Shown here one piece after another: positions 41,758 to 53,415 of a stretch of 64,000 nucleotides of DNA. This DNA is from Rhizopus arrhizus. Lineage: Eukaryota > Mucoromycota > Mucoromycetes > Mucorales > Rhizopodaceae. Below the pieces are notes generated by a model. That model saw nothing but the letters and a program-made list of their open reading frames with translations, had not been told where the DNA came from and searched no databases. The translations under genes were made by a program, and so were the position numbers. Positions within the stretch are counted from its first letter, which is position 1, and each line of letters starts with the position of its first letter. The stretch spans positions 1-64,000 of the forward strand of contig JAKZZE010000027.1 of the NCBI GenBank assembly GCA_024220505.1. Direction: 5' to 3'.

Positions 41758-43209
41758 CACTATGTGGAAAAATTATTCGCGCATTTTCCAACCTTTTCTT
41801 TCTCACGTTAATCATAAAAAAAAAAGGATAATATTATATACAAAGACGGCTTAGGAAACCAATACGACAACAACGGAAATGAAATAATGGATGTCCAAAT
41901 GGAAGTAGACAATGAAATGCATCCGATTGAAAAGGTGACAAATTTTGACATCTATATTGATTTGAAGCCGTCTGAGAAAGAAGCCAAAGAGAGAAATAAT
42001 TCATCCGCTGAAAAGTCTCAAATGGATGATAAAAAGGGCTCATACAAGCATTATAAGGATGTCGAGAAGGAGTAGCTTTTTTTTCTTGTTGAGGAAAAAG
42101 GAATGAGTGTTAGAGCTGCCGCTCAGAAACTCAGCATTAACGTGCGCACAACACAGGGACGGGTTTCAAAGAACAATAAAGATCCACAGGAATATATTAA
42201 AAGGTCGCCTGGTAGTGGAAGTCCAGTCGGTAGACCTCCTGTTCTAACAGATAAGCACAAGAATTACATGATTCAGTGGGCGGACGAGAACACCGACTCT
42301 GTTGTACTAAAAGATATGCTTGATGCTTTGACTGAAAAGTTTAGATATCTTCAAATCACTAGAAGTGGCTTCTATAAGTTTGTTAGAGAAAAGTGTAGGA
42401 TTACCTTCAAGAAAGCGCATTTGCAACCTGTTGAGAGAAATACACCGAAAAAATTAAACAACGCTACGAATGGTTTAAGCGATGGATGGAGACTGACTTG
42501 GATTTCACAAGCAATTGTGTGTTCATAGACGAAGCAGCCTTCCATATAAATCTCAAAAGAAACTTTTCTTGGTCCAAAGAAGGAAATCGCGCAGCTGTAA
42601 AGGTACCCAGAACAAGACCAAAGACCACTACCATTCCGGGTGCCATTTCTTCTTTCGGCGTTGTGAATATAAGTGTAAAACGTCCCCGAGCACTGGGTCC
42701 ATCAAAAAAGAGAAAAGTAAATGGAGGAACAAAAGCGAAAGAGAACAATAATAGTGGTACAGCCACTGGCTATTACTTAAACTTTATAAGCAGTGTTTTG
42801 GATGTAATGGATCGTCATGAACAATTTCGCGGACATTATCTGGTAATGGATAACGCACCCATTCATACGCATGAAGACATTCAAAAACACATTGAAAGCC
42901 GCGGCTATGGATGTGTATATCTGCCTCCTTACTCTCCTGAACTCAATCCAATTGAGCAATTTTGGTCTGTTTGCAAAAGCAAACTCAAAAGAGAACAGCT
43001 GTTGGATGAGGAAGCACCAACGACAAGAATTTCAGATGCTTGCAACCGAGTCTTGTATAGCGACTTACAAGGATTTTGTAGATATTCTGCATCCAAATTT
43101 GACGCCTGTCTCAATCGTAAGCCTATTTAATGAACTTGCGCATTTCGCATATACATTAATGTGTACTAATTTTTTTTATAAAATGCGCGAATGATTTTTC
43201 CACATAGTG
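41758..43209 (+). mobile_element. Tc1/mariner-type DNA transposon, 1452 bp
   Basis: Inverted ends CACTATGTGGAAAAATtATT and onward to CGCGCATTTT (30 bp, one mismatch) are each flanked by a TA, the canonical Tc1/mariner target duplication (TA at 41756-41757 and 43210-43211). Inside is one transposase gene in the same orientation. It lies wholly inside an intron of the C2H2-type host gene, so splicing could remove it. Confidence 0.93.
41887..43130 (+). pseudogene. DD34E transposase of the 41.8-kb element, one stop and one frameshift
   Basis: Segments 41887-42075 and 42103-42528 share a frame split by one TAG (42073). At the A-run near 42450 the frame shifts to 42486-43130. The order is acidic N-terminus, helix-turn-helix (SVRAAAQKLSINVRT), linker GSPVGRPPVLT, second helix set, then the catalytic core. 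The core has FIDEAAFH, VMDNAPIH and NPIEQFW with 34 residues between the second D and the E. A basic PSKKRKV stretch is a ready nuclear signal. Two lesions suggest recent death, or sequencing error in the homopolymer. Confidence 0.9.
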
Positions 43210-44104
43210 TATCTCAAAAATAAACATACAGAACGGCCCAAAATTCACTATGGAAGATATGAAAAGTTTATCGCCAATGTACTCCTTTCGTTTTCAAGGA
43301 TCTTGTTATCCAATAAATAATGATGTTGATGCAGTAATTGCCAATAACCAACAAGATCAACGGCTACTTGTATCCTTAAACCGACACCCTGAATCCTTGC
43401 GTATCCTTTGTCTGGCTATGAAATGCAAAGACGCAGATGAATTAGAAGACTTTGGCTTTGGAAAAGTAGTCGTTGCTGCAAATGATCAAGAAAAATGCCT
43501 GTTGCGTTCCATCCGATACACTCTTCAAGACTTTGTGTCCAAGTGCAGGCGTAAGTCTCCTATTATTCCTTCTAATCATGAACGTACCCTCTTTTTCGAT
43601 CGGGTTATGTCGATTATCAATTATTTAGCAGATAATTGTGGCATCATTCATTTTGAATGGTAAGAATTATTATGCAGCATGTTGAATATAAAAAAATGTT
43701 ATTAAACACTTTTTACTTGACAGGGGTGAAAAGATGATAATGAGTCAAGCTGTAACTTTGTCAGTAGCCTTTTCAGAAATCTCAAACTCGAACTATGCTG
43801 ATGGAATTGGATATTCAACGACAAATGGTGTTGTAGATGTAAAACGAATTGTAATCGAGTGTTCCTCTGGTGGCCATGAAGAAAATATCCAACACACTTA
43901 TGGCGATAGCTTGAAGTTAGTTAAATCATTCATCGGTATGCTTGTTCTGAAAGCGTATAAGCGATCCAATGCAAGCTACAAGACATTTTGCAAGTTCAAG
44001 ACAATTGAAATTCAGTGTATTAAAAGAACGTTGACGCTTTTTATATTATTCATGGATGAAGAAAAGAAGCCTGAGATATTTGCAGATAATAAAGTGAGTA
44101 AATA

Positions 44105-44393
44105 GAAAGGAAATAGTACTTGAAAACTAATGAATGAGTCTTTATGTAACCTCTTTATTAGATTTCAAGACGAGAGAGAGAACCCATTTAATCAAACTAC
44201 GCCTTTATATAGGAAATGAAATTATTCAGGGACGGAAGTGAGCTCAAGGTCAATTCTAGTATTGAGCTTGAACAATATAAACATTGTGTATGAGTTTTAG
44301 GGAATATGTAATAAGTAATATTATGTATTCAGTACTTGTTAGTTCTTATATAAGATCTGAGTAATCTCATACGAATAATAAGTATTTAATGAG
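44105..44393 (+). repeat. dispersed repeat, copy 2, with GTAAATA on both sides
   Basis: Matches 23581-23855 over most of its length. The 7-mer gtaaata occurs immediately left (44098-44104) and right (44394-44400), consistent with a target duplication. TG...CA ends are not clear, so LTR identity is unproven. Confidence 0.65.
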
Positions 44394-44582
44394 GTAAATA
44401 CGACAAAGCTGATGATTGAAGAAAAGAGAAGCGCAAAAGTACCGACTTGCTTCGATGAAATATTTGACTTTATGCAAGTTTTTGAATTGATAGCTTATTT
44501 GCAGGTTGGTAGATATTTCCCTTTTTCATTGGGCGAAGAGAAAGCTTACTTATTCACTCTTTAGGAGTTGGTGTTGGAGTAA

Positions 44583-44906
44583 GAGCAAGTTGATAAAAAA
44601 CTACGATCAAAACATACGGGAATTACGGACGTCGGCAGTGAAGAAATTATATCAAAGACATTTGAAGATTGTAAGCTGGATTCGAAGTTGATCTTGAAGC
44701 TACTGAACCAGAACTTGTTGGGGAACAATGATACCCTTTTCTTTACCCCTTTTTTTACCCTTTTCCCAACTAATGATTTTTTTTTACAAAGCCATGTATA
44801 ATCTTTTTTTTTTTGTACATATCAAAACTTGAATAAAAATTAGTGCACGGTAGAATATCTTCCTTACATGATAGGCAAACGGCTATATTTTTTCATGGTT
44901 AAAAAA

Positions 44907-44951
<45 letters not shown>

Positions 44952-44965
44952 AAAAAAGGAAGGTG
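44583..44965. other. decayed tail and T-rich spacer
   Basis: The host frame continues without stops past TAA 44580 to about 44730 (DVGSEEIISKTFEDCKL). Then comes AT-rich sequence, a 40-bp scrap of transposase (44856-44905, minus) and a 41-base T-run (44910-44950). Confidence 0.45.
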
Positions 44966-46516
44966 CAGTCGTTCCAGTCGGATTCTTTTCAAGGTTTTTT
45001 ATTTTCAAAGCGAAACACTATATTTCCATAAAAAATAACTTATTACTTGAAATGGATAATATTCATAGTGGCTCGCCACGTAAGCACATTTCAAAACAAT
45101 TAACAGTGTGCTGAACAAATGCTTGTAAGTGCTTAGGAGGAACAGAATTACAAGCTTCAGTAATCCGAGTAGCCAAATCTTCGGTAGCTTCGAATGAACT
45201 TCGTTTAACCTTATTTTTGACAATTGCCCAAAAATGCTCTATTGGATTAAGTTCAGAAGAGTAAAGAGGAAGGTGGATACTCTTGTACCCTCTTGCAACT
45301 ATCATCTCATCAATTTAGTCCGTTGTATGAATGGGTGCATTATCCATTATAATATAATAACCTTTTAGCTTAGGGAAACAGTCCGTCTCATCCATGATTT
45401 TTTCAAGAAACTTCATATAGTGACCAGTGACAGTATCTTTTGAAGTCGGCTTTTTGGTTCGAACTGGTGCTTTCCTTTTACGATTATCAAAGTCGATTTT
45501 TATTCGTTTTGAGCATTCTTCTTGGGGATTTCGAAGTTGCATAGAAACAACAAACTTTGCCGTGATAGCACCTAATACAGTGTGAGAAACAGCCCTTCCG
45601 GTAGGAGTAACTGTAACAGCAGACTTCCCTTTCAATGACCATCCATTAGGAGGCCTCATGTTGATATTAAATCCGGACTCATCAACAAAAACACAATTTT
45701 CTAAATAGTTCACTCAACTTAAGAACTCAATCCATGTGATTCTGAATTTTGACTGGATTATTTCTAGCAACTGGTTGAGTTGTCAGCTTTTTAAAGGAAA
45801 GATTGCACTCAGTTTTCAGAAAGTTATGGATAGTGCTCTTCTTCACACTAAGGTTAGAGAATTTTTGTGTGAGGAAGTTCATCGCATCAACTATTCGTGC
45901 TTGTGGGTAACCGTCGTAAAAGTTCAGAAGGTGAAACTTGGGCATCATCTAATTGTAGTTTTGCTCTATTAACCAAATTGGTCTGCTTCTCAAAAATATT
46001 CCAGTCTTTGTCCTCCTTAAGTTTTTTAGTCCATTTTTGTACTATTCGCTCATTTATGCCGTCTGCTAAGCGTCCAGATTTAGCAGCATTAAATAGCTTG
46101 ATTCTATTATAGTACATAAACAGAAGCTTTTGCTCATTTGAGTATCTATGATAAATCTTTATCTACTTTTTAACTACGGCTATAACTTCCTTCATATCAA
46201 TATCAAGATTTTCTATGTCTTCTTTAGATGATAACTGTGCATCTTCTTGCTTTTCGCAATATTCTCTTATATGAGTCAAAGTTTCTAAATGGAAAGGAGC
46301 AACTTCCTCATCCCAGTCCATAGCATCATTCCCTTGCTCATCAGCTATTCTACCTTGACCGTCTTCATAATAAAAACGAGTACTCATCTTATTAAGAAAA
46401 AAAAAACGAACTTCAAAAGAAAAGAAACTTCCCTTTGGAAAATCAAAAACTGCTCTTTGATGAAAAAAAACTGCCTTTTGAGAAAAAAAAACCGCCCTTT
46501 GGCGCTGGAACGACTG
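44966..46516 (-). mobile_element. second DD34E DNA transposon, 1551 bp, degraded
   Basis: Short inverted ends CAGTCGTTCCAG (44966-44977) and its complement (46505-46516) bound a transposase gene on the minus strand. TA follows the right end; the left flank has TG where TA is expected, so one flank has mutated. Just inside the right end are four degenerate copies of a ~21-bp unit (AAAGGGCGGTTTTT-like) at about 46424-46503. Confidence 0.75.
45063..46387 (-). pseudogene. DD34E transposase of the 45-kb element, several lesions
   Basis: From the ATG at 46387 the frame gives an acidic N-terminal part, stops after AVVKK, resumes at FNAAKSGRLADGINERIVQK, then shifts and continues through KKSTIHNFLKTECNLSFKKL. 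The catalytic core has VFVDESGF, IIMDNAPIH, then a stop, then NPIEHFW, 34 positions after the second Asp. It is related to but clearly different from the 41.8-kb transposase (the helix-turn-helix and linker regions are diverged), so it is a separate lineage. Confidence 0.85.
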
Positions 46517-46929
46517 TACAGTATTTAAAGTCGAAGAGATGTTTGAAAGAACGCTAAAAGTTACTAAAGCAATTTCCATAAAAGGGGTAAACCACAAATT
46601 GGTGCCTACTTTTGCAATTTATTTTTATAAATCCGCAGGTTAGTTCCGGAAGAACTGTAGCTGCTTTTTTTTTTTTTAAAAAAAAAAAAAAAACTAAAAT
46701 AAATCTCCATTGATAGATGTGATGTGAACAATAGGTTATTGTTTTATGTATAGTCAAGGAAATACAACATGATACTACTTATTTAGTAGAATGGAATACA
46801 AGGAAATCTCTTTTTTCTATTTACGGCAATACGTAATGTTTGAGTCTTGGTAGCACAAATAATAAAAGACTATTTATGATTTATTACTGTCTTTTTTTTA
46901 TTCTTCAACAAAAAAGATCAACAATAGAT
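46517..46929. other. intergenic, fucosyltransferase-like 5' flank
   Basis: Contains a near-palindromic T13/A15 tract around 46665-46692 that would form a strong hairpin. No coding sequence supported. Confidence 0.4.
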
Positions 46930-48789
46930 ATGGCGGTTGATATACCCTATAAAAGGCTTCAAACCGGAAATAATGAAATCAAAGGAAGCTTACTGGTTAA
47001 ATACAAGTTAGCAAAAGGTTTAACTGTCATTAGCTTGCTTGCCATCATCTTGATGGCAGGTTATTCTTTATTTCACCCAGGTAAAAGCAATAAAATATTT
47101 AAATACACTTTGCTCTAATCATTTTTTTTTATAAACATGTAGGCACTGTGCATAGCAAAAACGAAGATAATGTAAATACAAGTGTGCATGACAACAATAT
47201 ACCAGCCTTTATCGCTCAAAAGGAACAGTGTCAGTTACCTAATGAAATCTTGATTGAAAAGCCAACAGACGGTTCATATGCACCTCCTTCTCCTCACCCA
47301 TCCTTACTACAGGCTGTTGGGTATGCATCCAGAGATGAATATGAAAACTACTGTAAACAGTATGACGAAACCCAAGGCGGATTTACGGATGAGTGGAAAT
47401 ATAACAAAGACGGTGAATGTGGCAACTGGCAAGAGAAATATATTAAGCTTCACAAAAAGAATATGAATATTTTGGAGAAATATAAGAATGATGAGTTTCC
47501 TAGCGATATTAAAGTAGAGGAAAGACCCAGGTTTATTTCTTATTTATGTAAAGAGGTGCCAAAGGATAGTAATAGAGGTTGTGGTGGATTAGCAGACAGA
47601 ATGGGAGGTAAAAATAATGATAACTAATGTATACAAGTGCTTATCCCACTAACACTCGTTATCTGTTAGGCATGATTTCGACCTTTTTTTATGCTTTATT
47701 GACAGACAGAGCCTACTTATTAAATTGGGCAGAAATGAACCCTTTGCCTTTGGAGGATGTCTGGGAAAGACCTCATATTGAATGGTCTCACGATCCAAAA
47801 GAAATGGAACTGTTATTTAGCGATGAAGAGAACCCATTGCTTGGATATCAGAAAGTTGATTTACTGAATAGAAAATATAAAGATCTTACTGCTACTATGT
47901 TTCCTGATGGTGGAAATACAGAGTTTAAAGACTTATGGAATGGAACGGTAAAACAAAACCAGTCTAAGATGGGAGAGAATTAGATTTAATCCTTTTCTTT
48001 TTATAGTATGTTGAAGTGCGTTCTAATCGTGGCTTCATTATTCGTACTTTTCAAATATCTCAAAAATATAAAAAGATACTCAACAAAATGGGATTAACAA
48101 AAGAAAACGCATTCAAATGTATCACCAACTTTTTATTCCGTCCCACTATTGGATCAAGACGCTTCTTGAATGCATACAAGAGCTTGTTTGAAATGGAGAG
48201 TGTTCTTAGCATTGGTATTCAAATTAGAACAGACGACAATGCATTGGCTAATCCACAATACGATATTAATGGCTTGGAAAAATGGGGTCACTTTTTAAAG
48301 TGTGCTGGCGACTTGGCCAAATTCAAGAGAAAGGCTCACCACAAGCGTATTGTCTTTTTCTTGGTAACCGACTCTGCTCATTTACGCAACGAGTTTGTTT
48401 CATTAAATGTGAACAAAGATTTGGCCAAAAAATATCTTGATGAAGATATTGCTGAATCCTCGAGTATGGTGATTACTGGGTTACCTATTGAACATATAGA
48501 ACCAGAACAGATTGCAAAGTATATTGAAGTAGAGAATCCGAAGGAAATCAACAAGGCTAGAATGCAACCAGGAGTCAATAGTGCTTATATGGAGAATTGG
48601 TTGTTGGGTCTCACACAGTATCGTGTGATTAGCGTTCAGGGATATGGTAAAATGGCATCGTTTTATTCTGGAGAAGACATGACTTCTATTTCTATGCCTA
48701 AAAATGGTAGAAATAACCCTCCTATCTGTTCAACAGAGAGTTCCTTTACTACCTTTAATTGGCTAAGCACCCAATGGAGTTTAGGATAA
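46930..48789 (+). CDS. type II membrane fucosyltransferase-like glycosyltransferase, 558 aa
   Basis: Exons 46930-47080, 47143-47607, 47670-47947 and 48007-48789. A short basic cytosolic tail precedes one signal anchor (GLTVISLLAIILMAGYSLFH, near 30-49), so the catalytic part is lumenal, as for Golgi transferases. GCGGLADRMGGMISTFFYAL followed by LTDRAYLLNW resembles the donor-site region of plant xyloglucan fucosyltransferases (GT37). IGIQIRTDDNA resembles their motif I. Mucorales walls contain fucosylated glucuronans, which would be a natural product. Sequence identity by eye is limited to these motifs, so the donor and acceptor remain inferred. The conserved GG pair is assembled across intron 2. 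Confidence 0.68.
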
Positions 48790-48833
48790 ACTTGTTTACA
48801 CAATAAAAAAAAAAGAAAAATCTCATCATTTAT

Positions 48834-50444
48834 TTAATTAAAGTAATTATTTGGCGTCCAAGGATTTGGGGCTATATTGTTAAGAGGTTGGCTTATGAAA
48901 GGTGAGGGGCTGTTGGCTGGGTGGTTGTACATATTAAAAGATCCATTTGTTTGTGAAAAGGGGTTACTAGTAGCAGCAGGATGCTGAAAGGGGGAGCTGG
49001 GTGCCGTTTGTGGTTGTTGAAATGTGTTATTATTAATCATTGGGTTGAAGGCTATAAAGAAAAAAAAATGTAAATTAATCTTTAATACATCTAAAGAAAA
49101 CTTACCTGTGCTTGCAGAAGGCATATTGTTAGATTGTATACCAGCAAAATGATTAGATGTTAACCCGAATGGGTCGTTTACATTGATTGATACTGAAGGA
49201 GCAGTAACATTTGGTTGTTGTTGCTGTTGTTGCTGTTGTGCAAAAGGAGAGTTTATATTTTGCTGTTGGGCAGCGAAAGGGAATGTAGCTGTTTGTTGTA
49301 CAGGGAAAGGAGCATTAGTCTGTTGCTGAGCGAAGCTTGCGTTAACCATTTGTTGCGGTTGATGAGTAAATGTCGTGTTCACCAATTGCTGTGATCGTTG
49401 CTGTTGTTGAGTGAATCCTGTGTGGGTCAATTGCTGTTGTTGTGGGTTAAATGCTGCACTAGCTATTTGCGGTGTTTGCTGCTGCTGCTGCTGCTGCTGA
49501 TTGAATCCCAGGTTAACTGGCTGTTGAGGTTGTTGGCTGAATCCTTGGTTAACTATTTGTTGTTGTGGAGCAAAACCCATCGACTGTTGTGGTGAAAAGA
49601 GGTTGTTTTGAGCAAACATGCTGTTTATTCTTGCTTCATTTAAAACAGTAGTTGCGATATCAACATTCCCACCTGCTCTACGAAGAGCATCTATATTCAT
49701 ACTTTTATCTGTAAATCCTAATTTGACAAGTTGGTCTATTTTTTGTTCTTCTGTGAGCACAGCTTGCTGTTGATGGTTTATTAAGATAGGTGACTGCTGA
49801 TGTATACTAGATGTTTGTATCAATACATCGTCTTTTGGTTGCATACAAATAGGAACAGAAGAAGACCTTTTTGGTGGTGTTTGGATCATTGCCGAAGTTA
49901 CCTTTTTTGGTGTCATAAATAAACGCTTTTCCCATTTAGCACGAATGTACTTCTCTAGTGAACTATTGTTTTACGTCAGCTTGAGTTTTCTCATTTTTTA
50001 TACAACTTTACTGGTCATCATCTGAAGCTATAGGCATCGAATGATTACTTGGATTGACAATGCTATTAACTGTGGTGTTCCCCCCTGAATTGCGCATCAT
50101 CTATGTACTGTTGTTATTATTGTTTTTCTCTTTCAATAATTGAATTGCCCACCTCTATTTGTTCCGAGCTCCATTGATCCATTGTAATGGATTTGATTTT
50201 AGAAATATGAGTCCCCATTTTTCGATGAATACCAGCACAACGAATACAAAGGAAGACACCAAGCGAATAGGAGGCCCAACGAGGATCTTGACAAAAATAA
50301 GTTTACAATCAAACATATATTATGCCTTTGTTGCTTACTTTTAGTTCCACAATCTGCGCAAAGGTCATTACCAGGTTTCTTGGCAAGTTCGTTTAATATG
50401 CGCTCATGCTTGTCTTGGGTCGACTTGGATTGTCTTTCGCTCAT
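48834..50444 (-). CDS. ArfGAP with UBA domain and Q-rich tail (Gts1-like), 467 aa
   Basis: Exons 50444-50339, 50286-50153, 50100-50012, 49962-49106 and 49051-48834. The zinc finger C29-x2-C32-x16-C49-x2-C52 is followed by the arginine finger R57 in [17 protein letters not shown]: all ArfGAP catalytic elements are present. The domain ends [20 protein letters not shown] domain follows ([20 protein letters not shown]). Then come ~250 residues dominated by Gln runs and NPF/PF motifs (SNPFSQ, PSPFIS) that could bind EH domains. ArfGAP-UBA-polyQ order is that of yeast Gts1. It should stimulate Arf1 GTP hydrolysis on Golgi or endosomal membranes. Confidence 0.9.
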
Positions 50445-51480
50445 CTATAGTTTTTAAATTTAGGAAGGAAAAAAAAGTTGTACAAGAAATTAAGGGAAAT
50501 TACTATTTTTAAAAAAGTTCACCTGCAACTTTCCTTGCTATTTTTGTATTACCTACATTGTATTAGGTAGATTAAAATCCTACAAGCCTTAATTAATTGA
50601 TACTGACTTGTGAATTATAGTGCAACATATAACAATACGACCCAAACTGTTGGTAATCAGCCTGTATTTCTTCAGATGCATGTAAAACCTTGTATATTTG
50701 CTGCTCCTGCCATCTTAGGGTGATCAATAATACCATTTCAACATGTGCATACTTGACACACAAATTTGAAGAAATTTTATTCACATTGTACTCTTTCTGA
50801 AAATCTCAACAGATAAAAAAAAAAGAACATGCTTACACATTCCTCGCGCTCTCTACTATCATCTGACAAGCCTTTACTCTTGGATCCAAATATTCAACCA
50901 CTGCTCTGTTAACCCTTAAGTTGGCTTTTTTCAAATCTGATTTTGCAGTTTGAGTGAAATAAGTAGGTTCTTGATGTATAGCAAGGATATCAAGAAACTA
51001 CTTTTGCTGCTTCTTTCAAAGATGCCTTTCTATATTCTTCATGAACCTTTTCATTATCTTCAGATTCCATAACAAAGGGTTTGTCTTTAATGTATTTTTC
51101 TATGTTCTTCCATATTTTACTCTTAAGGCCATACCCCCCTTTTTTTTTTTTTTTTTTTTCGTCTTCAATCAAAAACATGCAATTCAAGGATCTAGGTTGT
51201 AAAGGGTAAAGGCTGTATTAACAAAATAATGATGGAAAGCTTCAATTCTAACACTAAAGCACTTACAGTCCTTGCATATCATTCTTCATAGTCTTGTTCT
51301 TTTCTGCATAATCAATTGATTTAATTATATACTTCAGTAAATGTTCAGTGATACTTTATCATTCATCTATCTTTATATTTTAATAGAAGGTTTATTAAAT
51401 AACATAATCAAATGTTAATATGCTTATTACACTTGAAAACATTCACTAGTCTCTATTTTTTCTTCTGCTATTCTCCTTTT
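50445..51480. other. AT-rich, weak minus-strand frames
   Basis: Frames at 50593-50784 and 50990-51187 (minus) are short. The second is Lys/Glu-rich (EYRKASLKEAAKVVS) and looks coding-like but matches nothing I know. A T-run lies at 51143-51159. Confidence 0.3.
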
Positions 51481-52000
51481 CAATTACTTTCTTCCCTGTC
51501 ATGTCCAAAAAAAGAAGATGAGAGTTAGAACTGGATTTCATTACGAATTAAATGCTTTGGTATTGTTTACTGTGCGTTTGTCGAACATTGATATCTAACG
51601 GTTTATCATATTGAAATAAATTTAATGCAGATATAACACTTTCCTAAACCCATTTATCGTCAAATTCTTTGATAGGATCAACGAATTGACTAAATATATT
51701 TCTGTAAATATCCATGGCTCTCTTGGGTATCATATATGAGCTTAGGTAATCTTTAACTCGGAAGGAATATATTTTATTGCTTGGCATTGATTGTCTTGGT
51801 TTCCTCTAGTTCAGCGGCGGTCAAAGATTAAGGAGTGAACAGGATGTTTATGGACTAATTCTTCTACAATTTGTCTCATCATATCATCTACAATTGTACC
51901 AGTAAAAAGAACCCACTTATCAGAATCCTTACTATTGAAAATATGTCAAGAATGGCACATTTCTGTTCCTTCGTTGTTATTTAATTGGATGAGGTTGTAG
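51480..52000 (-). pseudogene. fragment of an unidentified dispersed gene family
   Basis: Minus-strand pieces with stops between: DKWVLFTGTIVDDMMRQIVE, ELVHKHPVHSLIFDRR, SSYMIPKRAMDIYRNIFSQF, DPIKEFDDKWV. Coherent, protein-like and in order, so a dead gene rather than noise. Function unknown; the same kind of family as the fragments at 39.6 and 53.0 kb is possible but unproven. Confidence 0.45.
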
Positions 52001-52999
52001 TAGACGTGAGCGTTGGTTTACTTGCTTTCAAAACTGAATTAATAGCTTTCGACTAATATCATCAACACTCCTTCTGCACTCGCGATTAAATGAGTTTATA
52101 ATAGTTTTAAAATGTCTTTTCCAACCTTCTTTATATATAGAAAGAATTTTTCTATCATACTTTGTAACTATAAACTTTTCAACATGTAGGACAAAATTAT
52201 CTTAATTGATAATTTGATTATCGTTGTTGGACTTCAAAATGGAAGCAGTAATTTTTATAAAGAGAAACACAGTTAAGTCAATGTAATTGGCGCAAGTATA
52301 CCCATTTAGCTAACATTCGCCTTTTTTTTATAAAAAGTTTTATCCAAGAAGTTTAAATACTCCCATTTTTCAACAGTCATTGTACATTTTTTTTTATTTT
52401 TTTATTCATTATACAGTACTAAATAAAATAATTGGCTAGTTAGATCAAGTAATTTCGCCAATACTGCCAGACAAATGAACCACTTTGTAGCAGTTTGTTC
52501 GTCAAGCAATATACACAAACATGTTACCTACTCATAGACAATGCTTTCATATACCATTTTAAGGAGTTTAATAAACCCTTAGCAAAAAAGGCTACAAGTA
52601 TGTCAATTTACATTCATATTTACCATCATAAATACCAGCCTAAAATATCTGAACAAATTAAAGCATCCTTTTACAGAACCCCGTTTTAATGATAAGAAAA
52701 CTGTATCTGATAAAGTAACAGAAGCTTCTAATGTAATTTCTTTTGATGATTTTTCTGGTGAGATTGAGCATTCCCCTACATTTGTTTCTATTGAGAGTAA
52801 TAAACTTGTATAGAACGACAAAACAAAATGAAATAAAAAAAAATTATTTATTAAATCGAGCATGTAATGCTTGTTATATTTTTTCACCCGGACCTGATCA
52901 ATTCCAAGAGAAAGTAAAAAAAAAAATAATAAAAAAACAAGTCTATTTGGTATTAAGAGTAAAAAGGTCTATGGAATAATATATAAAAGATGGTAATAT
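52001..52999. other. no intact gene; weak plus-strand relic
   Basis: A reading DKKTVSDKVTEASNVISFDD around 52690-52750 is coding-like and in line with the fragment that follows at 53.0 kb. The rest is AT-rich with stops. Confidence 0.35.
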
Positions 53000-53415
53000 T
53001 CTTAATGTTTCAGGAGTCAATTTACAAGCAGACCATGTGGAGGTCCAGTGCGAATATTTATATTATAGTGAAGATGATCCAGTTCAAATAAGATAGTACA
53101 TATGATTGGTCAGCAAAGGTTCCAAGGGACAATTACACGATTTAAACGAGGAATCCTTGTGGACAAAAGATTTAAAGGAAACAACAGAACGTACTTAATA
53201 GCGCCTGGCATCTGTAACTAGCTGTGTGTGTTGAGACAGTGGATCGCATGCTTTTTTGTGAATATCTACGCTTAATAAAACAGCAAGGAAAAAAGATATT
53301 ACTTTTGTTACTCACAATTTTTTTAATATTTTATAACAAACTCATGTCATTGTCACTATGCTATTTGACAATGCACTTTACATTAAAAGTGAGCAAATTG
53401 ATGTATCCTAGGTAA
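53000..53415 (+). pseudogene. fragment of an unidentified dispersed gene family
   Basis: Plus-strand pieces GVNLQADHVEVQCEYLYYSE, KGSKGQLHDLNEESLWTKDL, then CVETVDRMLFCEYLRLIKQQ, separated by stops and frame changes. They look like remnants of one protein of unknown function; no transposase or polymerase motif is seen. Confidence 0.42.

Larger units (their letters stand above)
41044..44582 (+). pseudogene. C2H2 zinc-finger gene interrupted by a Tc1 element, a repeat and stops
   Basis: In-phase exons: 41044-41137, 41206-41254, 41306-41342, 41411-41569, 43232-43659, 43724-44093, then a frame from 44394. The N-terminus has one C2H2 finger (YICHLCQKGLS ... HISGIH). The rest is an alpha/beta-looking protein of unknown family, including YSFRFQGSCYP, FGFGKVVVAAN, DNCGIIHFEWGEK and IVIECSSGGHEENIQHTYGD. 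A whole TIR element fills the intron 41570-43231. A dispersed repeat flanked by GTAAATA copies separates 44093 from 44394. After FDEIFDFMQVFELIAYLQ the frame meets TAG (44562) and TAA (44580). Exons up to 44093 are intact, so a shortened protein of about 380 residues could still be made. Confidence 0.6.
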
